Assembly (NCBI GenBank): GCA_964453055.1
Contig: CAYVOD010000063.1
Location: 1 to 10,108 of the forward strand
Reading direction: 5' to 3'
From: UBA2256 sp964453055
GTDB taxonomy: Bacteria > Spirochaetota > Spirochaetia > Treponematales > Rectinemataceae
DNA: 10,108 bases
Shown here: in pieces, positions 6,411-10,108 of the stretch
How the letters are laid out: each line of letters starts with the position of its first letter
How positions within the stretch are numbered: position 1 is the first letter of the stretch
The notes under the pieces: model-generated
Databases searched by the model: none
What the model was told of the DNA's origin: nothing
Seen by the model: only the letters and a program-made list of their open reading frames with translations
Made by a program: the position numbers and the translations under genes

Positions 6411-7565
6411 ATGCAGTCCATCGCGTATTGGGATATGGACAGGCTGCGCATTTTAAAGGTTCTTGCCGAGCTGGAGGCGGTCTTTGAAATTCGCATGGCC
6501 GCCACCCTCGATGAGTTACGCGCCCATGCTTCCGACAAGAGGGTCTGCGCTGTCCTCATAGGCCTTCCCGTCGATGCGAGCGAGAAGGTGGCGGGCTTTT
6601 TTTCGCGTTTCGCGGGCAGCGAAAATTGCCCAGTCTTTATTTTAGGCGACGCGTGGATCGGCCAGGACAGCGCCGCGGCCGCCGGCTCGGCCCGGGGTCA
6701 CCTTATCGGCCCTGCCGATATAGGATCGCTGCGCCGCAGGCTGGCGGCCGCGGCGGCGGAACGCGCCAGCTCTGGAGTCGACGGAAGGCTCTTCATTGGC
6801 GGTAGCAGGGGCATGCGTCAGGTGGAAAGCCTGGTCCGCCGTTATGCCGAGTCCCAGCTTCCGGTCTTGATACTCGGCGAGACCGGAACCGGCAAGGAGC
6901 TCGTCGCCCGGGCGATTCACAGACTCTCCCCCAGGGGATTGAAGGCCATAGTGGCGCTCAACTGCGCCGCCATTCCCGAAAACCTCGTGGAAAGCGAACT
7001 CTTCGGCGCCGAGAAAGGGGCCTTCACCGACGCCCAACACCGCCGCGGCGCCTTGGCCAGGGCCTCCAAGGGGAGTCTTTTCCTGGACGAAATCGGTAGC
7101 ATGGCATTGAATGTCCAGCCTAAGCTGCTTCGCGCACTGGAAAGCGGCGAATACTGGAGGCTCGGAGGAGATAAGCCCGAAAAATCCGATTTCAGGCTTA
7201 TCTGCGCCACCGGCGAAGACCTGGAGTCGTCGATCGAGAACGGGCTTTTCAGGAAGGACCTCTTCTTCAGGATTTCCGATCTGCCAATTTGGATACCCCC
7301 CTTGAGGGGAAGGCTCGATGATATCCCCGAGCTCGCGGAGCATTTTTGCCTCAAAGCGTCCCAAGGGGCTTGCGAAATCAGCCCCGGAGCGCTTGGTAAG
7401 CTGATGGAGTATCGCTGGCCGGGAAACGTTCGGGAACTCAAATCAGTCATCAACAGGGCTTGCGCTATGGTCGGGCGAGGCACGTTGATGCCCGAGAATA
7501 TCATTCATATTTTCCCCGCCGCGTCATCGTCGCTTCCGCCTTCGAGCCCAGCGCAAGGGCTTTGA
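6411..7565 (+). CDS. Sigma-54-activator-type AAA+ ATPase with pseudo-receiver and no DNA-binding domain
   Basis: The 384 residues form a bacterial enhancer-binding-type protein. Residues 1-115 look like a receiver, but the phosphoacceptor Asp position is G51 (AVLIGLPV) and the conserved Lys before Pro is G100 (LIGPADIGSL). The AAA+ domain (about 125-370) has Walker A GETGTGKE (156-163), GAFTDA (203-208) where sigma-54 activators have GAFTGA, Walker B GSLFLDE (221-227), ICATGED (264-270) with Gly where Asn is usual, arginine fingers R281 and R287 (LFRKDLFFR), and WPGNVREL (336-343). Only about 40 residues follow, ending in a Ser/Pro-rich tail with no Fis-type helix-turn-helix. The downstream gene overlaps on the other strand, so there is no room for one. 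It may activate sigma-54 polymerase from solution, as described for Fis-less activators such as FlgR, or regulate something else. The ATG at 6411 is the first start after the previous TAG in this frame. Confidence 0.88.
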   Translation: MQSIAYWDMDRLRILKVLAELEAVFEIRMAATLDELRAHASDKRVCAVLIGLPVDASEKVAGFFSRFAGSENCPVFILGDAWIGQDSAAAAGSARGHLIGPADIGSLRRRLAAAAAERASSGVDGRLFIGGSRGMRQVESLVRRYAESQLPVLILGETGTGKELVARAIHRLSPRGLKAIVALNCAAIPENLVESELFGAEKGAFTDAQHRRGALARASKGSLFLDEIGSMALNVQPKLLRALESGEYWRLGGDKPEKSDFRLICATGEDLESSIENGLFRKDLFFRISDLPIWIPPLRGRLDDIPELAEHFCLKASQGACEISPGALGKLMEYRWPGNVRELKSVINRACAMVGRGTLMPENIIHIFPAASSSLPPSSPAQGL

Positions 7566-8316
7566 GGAATATTTTTTCAAGATATTCCATCTCAGATCGC
7601 ATAACGCCGGCTCTTTCGCAGAGGTCGCGCAAATAGCCGCGCAGAAAACTATCGTCGCTTTGCTTGAAAGCCCCCCTTCCGGCGAAGGCCCTGACGACTT
7701 CCTCGACTCCGCTTTCGATGTCGATGCGGGAAAGAGCTCGGCCTTGTCCTGGATGACTGCGTGCCGTCAGAGCGCTTTCGGCTTCGATGCGGCTCGCGAA
7801 GAATTCGTAGCACGCTATCTGGACCGCCTGCGCCACATTGAGCGACGGGAATTCATCAGAACTGGGAATGTACGCCGCCAAAGTGCACAGGGAAAGTTCA
7901 TCGTCGGACAGCCCGTTCCGCTCGTTGCCGAAGACCATGGCAATTGGCTGGTTTCGCTGGACGAAAGGAGGGTCGGGCACGGGAAGGCCGACCGCGGCCC
8001 GGGCGAAACCCCTGGCGGATACGGTGGCTTGCTTGCGCTTGGCCCCCGACCTCCGGGTAAAACCCGCTGTTAAGGAGTATGAGGACAGAGCGCTTCCGAG
8101 ATCGGGATAACGTTGCGCGCTTTCAAATATGTCCGCGGCGTGCACAGCCATGGTTCGGACCCGGATCTCTTCGTACTCGGGGCAATCGGCCAGCAAGAGT
8201 TTCGCGAAACCCATGGTTTTCATCGCCCTGCATATCGAACCGACATTGCCCGACTCCGTTACCCTGCAGAGCACTATCGCCGCCTCGCCACTCCTGTCGA
8301 CCGAATCATTGTCCAT
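7501..8316 (-). CDS. TrmJ-like SPOUT RNA 2'-O-methyltransferase (TrmH superfamily)
   Basis: Probably methylates a ribose 2'-hydroxyl in RNA, most likely position 32 of tRNAs by resemblance to TrmJ, using S-adenosylmethionine. From the ATG at 8316 it has 271 residues. The SPOUT motifs are ESGNVGSICRAMKTMGF (21-37, with R30 as the expected catalytic arginine), MVFGNERNGLSDDEL (127-141) and IPSSDEFPSLNVAQAVQIA (150-168). The last resembles TrmJ (IPTxxxYPSLNLAQAV) more than TrmH or RlmB. A charged helical C-terminal extension follows (about 195-271). An in-frame TTG at 8337 would add seven residues (MGGVWNQ); I prefer the ATG, although the best purine-rich stretch (GGGAGGGG) lies about 12 bases before it. 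The gene's end overlaps the convergent activator gene by 65 bp, with no terminator between them. It is divergent from the dehydrogenase gene. Superfamily is secure; the exact target is inferred. Confidence 0.88.
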   Translation of the reverse strand: MDNDSVDRSGEAAIVLCRVTESGNVGSICRAMKTMGFAKLLLADCPEYEEIRVRTMAVHAADIFESAQRYPDLGSALSSYSLTAGFTRRSGAKRKQATVSARGFARAAVGLPVPDPPFVQRNQPIAMVFGNERNGLSDDELSLCTLAAYIPSSDEFPSLNVAQAVQIACYEFFASRIEAESALTARSHPGQGRALSRIDIESGVEEVVRAFAGRGAFKQSDDSFLRGYLRDLCERAGVMRSEMEYLEKIFLKALALGSKAEATMTRRGKYE

Positions 8317-8360
8317 CTGATTCCACACCCCTCCCAAGCCGTCCTTTTATTAGGCTCGCC

Positions 8361-8389
8361 TTGTACCTCCGGCGCCGGCATCATATAGT
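8361..8389 (+). promoter_or_regulatory. Candidate promoter of the dehydrogenase-STAS pair
   Basis: TTGTAC (8361-8366) and TATAGT (8384-8389) are separated by 17 bp. The -10 matches consensus at 5 of 6 bases, the -35 at only 3. The -10 ends six bases before the ATG at 8396, so transcription would begin at or next to the start codon. No Shine-Dalgarno sequence precedes that ATG. Confidence 0.42.
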
Positions 8390-8395
8390 AATGCC

Positions 8396-9265
8396 ATGAC
8401 AAGCAAGGAGCAAGGACGCGAATCCTTCGCGGAGCGAAGGAATTCCGGACTGAATTCCGTCTTCGCGGGCCGCAGGGCCTTGGTCGTCGGAGGAAGCGGC
8501 GGCATCGGCCGCGCCATCAGCCTGGAATTGGCCGCCCGGGGCGCCAGCCTCTTCATCCAGGGTGGAAGCGGCGCCAAGCTTCGCTCCCTTTTCGAGGAAA
8601 TCCGCGGAAAAGGTCAAAGCGCCGAGGGAATCGCCCTCGAACTGGAAATGTCATGCGGCCTCCAAAAGCTCGTCGATTCGATTCTCGGCGCTTGTTCAAT
8701 CGCGACACCCCCCGCCCCGGGAGCGGGGAAAACCGAGCCAGCCGTAGATATCCTAGTCTGCGCCTTCGGACCCTTCGTGAGAAAATCCTTCGGCGCCCAC
8801 CGGACCGAGGATTGGGAAAAGACGGCGCTCCTGGATCTCGCCCTGCCAGGCGCCTTGGCTTCGGCCCTCTATCCTGGCATGAGCGCCCGAGGTTTCGGAA
8901 GAATTCTCTTGCTGGGAGGGACTCGCACCGATGCGATCCACGGCTATCGTTCCAACGCGGCCTACGCCGCCGCCAAGACAGGACTCGGGGTGGTCGCCAA
9001 ATCCATAGCGATGGAGGGTGCGGCGCGCAACGTGGCCGCCCTCGTGGCCTGCCCAGGGCTCGTGGAGACCGAATACCTTGACGAGGAACAGAAACGGGCC
9101 TTGTCGGGAGCGGCTCCGGACGGCAGGCTGATCCAGCCGTCAGTAGTGGCCGCCCTCGCCCTCGACCTTTTGGACTGCGATCCATGCCCCGCCTCGGGCG
9201 CGATCGTCTCCCTTGATTCCGGCTTCTCACCCTGCGGGTTTGACAATCCCTCTGCCCGGCGATAG
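8396..9265 (+). CDS. Short-chain dehydrogenase/reductase family protein
   Basis: Rossmann-fold NAD(P)-dependent oxidoreductase of unknown substrate, 289 residues. A 22-residue polar N-terminal tail precedes FAGRRALVVGGSGGIGRAI (23-41), whose glycine-rich loop binds the nucleotide. The NNAG-type position reads CAFGPF (122-127). The catalytic pair is YAAAK (Y190, K194). The Ser normally about 13 residues before Tyr seems replaced by Thr176 or Thr178 in LLGGTRTDAI. CPGLVETEYL (219-228) matches the family's PGxVxT motif. A Pro/Gly-rich insert (about 100-116) interrupts the Rossmann domain. The general layout is FabG-like, but the altered motifs argue against a straightforward FabG. It is followed after 9 bp by the STAS gene, whose ribosome-binding site overlaps this stop, so the two are probably co-transcribed. 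No other start codon lies between 8396 and the conserved core that would be more convincing. Confidence 0.88.
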   Translation: MTSKEQGRESFAERRNSGLNSVFAGRRALVVGGSGGIGRAISLELAARGASLFIQGGSGAKLRSLFEEIRGKGQSAEGIALELEMSCGLQKLVDSILGACSIATPPAPGAGKTEPAVDILVCAFGPFVRKSFGAHRTEDWEKTALLDLALPGALASALYPGMSARGFGRILLLGGTRTDAIHGYRSNAAYAAAKTGLGVVAKSIAMEGAARNVAALVACPGLVETEYLDEEQKRALSGAAPDGRLIQPSVVAALALDLLDCDPCPASGAIVSLDSGFSPCGFDNPSARR

Positions 9266-9274
9266 GATTGCCCC

Positions 9275-9826
9275 ATGCCTTCACGCCTGATAGCCCGAGC
9301 CTCGGCAATCCCGGCCGTCCCATCGCCGCAGTCCGTTCCGGAGCTGGAGATCGAAGCCTTGGCCGAGCTTTCCGGCGCCCTGAGCTGCCGCCCATCGGGA
9401 ACCATAAAAGCGGAAAGAGTGGCCGAACTGAACCAGGCGATCGTCGCGGCATTGGGCGATACAAGTTCCATGCTGCTTTTCGATTTCGCCCGCATTGAAG
9501 ACCTCGATCCGGCGGGTGTCGGCCTACTGGTCTCGCTGCATAAGCTGCTCAGAGAGAGAGGGGGCGATCTGATCCTGGTCGGCATGAGGCCGAAGCTGCT
9601 CCGAGTCCTGGAAAGCCTCGGATTCGGGGATTATTTCTCCCATTCCCTGGATCGCCGGCATGCGGTTGAGTATATTCAAGGGATGAACCGCGACATCTTT
9701 CCGATCTCGGCCCCCTGCCCGGCCTGTTCCGCGCCCCAGGGGCTGCAAGGCCCGGGAAGAAGCCGCTGCCGCGCCTGCCAAGCCGTGCTGACGGTACTCG
9801 CCGACGGCACGGTGGAGCTGGGCTGA
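9275..9826 (+). CDS. STAS-domain protein with C-terminal zinc ribbon
   Basis: The 183 residues contain three parts. The N-terminal 30 or so look unstructured. A STAS domain (about 33-137) has the anti-sigma-factor-antagonist pattern SMLLFDFARIEDLDPAGVGLLVSLHKLL in the phosphorylation-loop region (65-92), and then LILVGMRPKLLRVLESLGF. The C-terminus carries CPAC (148-151) and CRAC (165-168), a four-cysteine zinc-ribbon-like pair with 13 residues between. In SpoIIAA-type antagonists the serine before the loop glycine is phosphorylated; here the matching residues are D78-P79-A80-G81, with alanine in place of serine. It is therefore unlikely to be switched by that phosphorylation and may be a scaffold or protein-binding module. 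AGGA (9264-9267), overlapping the dehydrogenase stop, sits seven bases before the ATG. No kinase or anti-sigma partner is in the window. Partner unknown. Confidence 0.82.
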   Translation: MPSRLIARASAIPAVPSPQSVPELEIEALAELSGALSCRPSGTIKAERVAELNQAIVAALGDTSSMLLFDFARIEDLDPAGVGLLVSLHKLLRERGGDLILVGMRPKLLRVLESLGFGDYFSHSLDRRHAVEYIQGMNRDIFPISAPCPACSAPQGLQGPGRSRCRACQAVLTVLADGTVELG

Positions 9827-9874
9827 GCGGCGCAAGATCCCGGTAATGGCAGGCGCCTGAAGCCGCGGACCCCG

Positions 9875-9880
9875 AGGAGG
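9875..9880 (+). promoter_or_regulatory. Strong ribosome-binding site of the YbjN-like gene
   Basis: AGGAGG, a full consensus Shine-Dalgarno, lies seven bases before the ATG at 9888 and is the best in the window. It fixes the start and suggests high expression. The 61-bp gap after the STAS gene shows no clear promoter or terminator; CAGGCGCCTG (9850-9859) is a small palindrome of doubtful meaning. Confidence 0.8.
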
Positions 9881-9887
9881 AGAATAT

Positions 9888-10108
9888 ATGGAGACTTTAT
9901 CGAAGGTCGAGAGCTATCTCATCGATCTAGGCATTTCCTACCAGGAGCTCTCTAAAGGCGCCTGGCTTATCGAGGATGAATCGAAGGGCATGCCCAAAAT
10001 GGTCGTCAGCCACGTGGATCCCATCGTCATCGTCAGGGCCGATGTCCTGCCGGTCCCCGAAAACAACAGGGAAGAGCTCTTCGCCACGCTTTTGAAACTC
10101 AACGGCAA
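9888..10108 (+). CDS. YbjN/CesT-like small protein, 5' part only
   Basis: Seventy-three codons are visible before the right edge. The sequence starts METLSKVESYLIDLGISYQE, continues with GAWLIEDESKGMPKMVVSH and then DPIVIVRADVLPVPENNREE, and ends in ELFATLLKLNG. This pattern of a first helix, a strand with a Trp-Leu core, a second strand and a helix before LLxLN resembles the YbjN domain, which shares its fold with type III secretion chaperones of the CesT kind. The protein is acidic, with no signal peptide or membrane segment, so it is cytoplasmic. The function of YbjN-like proteins is poorly known, and the missing C-terminus prevents a firmer call. The start is fixed by a strong ribosome-binding site. 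It may be read from the upstream dehydrogenase-STAS transcript or from an unseen promoter. Confidence 0.68.
   Translation, partial: METLSKVESYLIDLGISYQELSKGAWLIEDESKGMPKMVVSHVDPIVIVRADVLPVPENNREELFATLLKLNG

Noticed and set aside
8440..8460. Repeated AATTCCG in the 5' part of the dehydrogenase gene
   Set aside because: Two seven-base copies inside coding sequence are expected by chance.
8553..9464. 303-codon minus-strand open frame opposite the dehydrogenase and STAS genes
   Set aside because: Its product is extremely Arg/Pro-rich, typical of an antisense shadow, and it conflicts with two clear protein families.
9827..9887. Possible terminator after the STAS gene (GCGGC...GCCGC, and CAGGCGCCTG)
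   Set aside because: The loop is about 30 bases, the inner palindrome is short, and no U-tract follows.

Overview
The window is ordinary-density chromosomal DNA of a GC-rich bacterium. It holds ten protein genes, no RNA genes and no mobile elements. The genes point to a diderm: prolipoprotein diacylglyceryl transferase, an exported S41 carboxy-terminal protease and a sigma-54-type AAA+ activator. The long loop before the RHPSQLYE motif of Lgt, the full-length NadE and the permissive lipobox-like sequence resemble what I recall of spirochaetes (Treponema relatives). That placement is inference from memory and was not tested.

Minus strand, 1-3093: a tight run read right to left encodes an unknown four-helix membrane protein, then lgt, then a glutamine-dependent NAD+ synthetase that runs off the left edge. 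Gaps are only 6-10 bp, and each ribosome-binding site overlaps the preceding stop. A 179-bp divergent intergenic region (3094-3272) carries a good plus-strand promoter for ctpA and a weaker minus-strand candidate.

Plus strand, 3273-6341: ctpA, rsmE and a WecG/TagA/CpsF-like protein are arranged as one operon. ctpA and rsmE are nearly touching, and rsmE overlaps the next gene by 19 bp. The WecG/TagA-like protein seems to have lost several catalytic residues. A perfect 16-bp palindrome covers its stop codon.

Plus strand, 6411-7565: a sigma-54-activator-type ATPase with a receiver-like domain lacking its phosphoacceptor, and with no Fis/HTH DNA-binding domain. Its 3' end overlaps by 65 bp a convergent TrmJ-like 2'-O-methyltransferase gene on the minus strand.

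Plus strand, 8396-10108: a short-chain dehydrogenase, a STAS-domain protein with a C-terminal zinc ribbon and no phosphorylatable serine, and the start of a small acidic YbjN/CesT-like protein cut by the right edge.

The most notable points are the two probable regulators with degenerate phosphorylation sites, the WecG-like protein with a degraded active site, and promoter-like sequences placed so close to three start codons that leaderless transcripts are possible. I did not find a clearly new multi-gene system.
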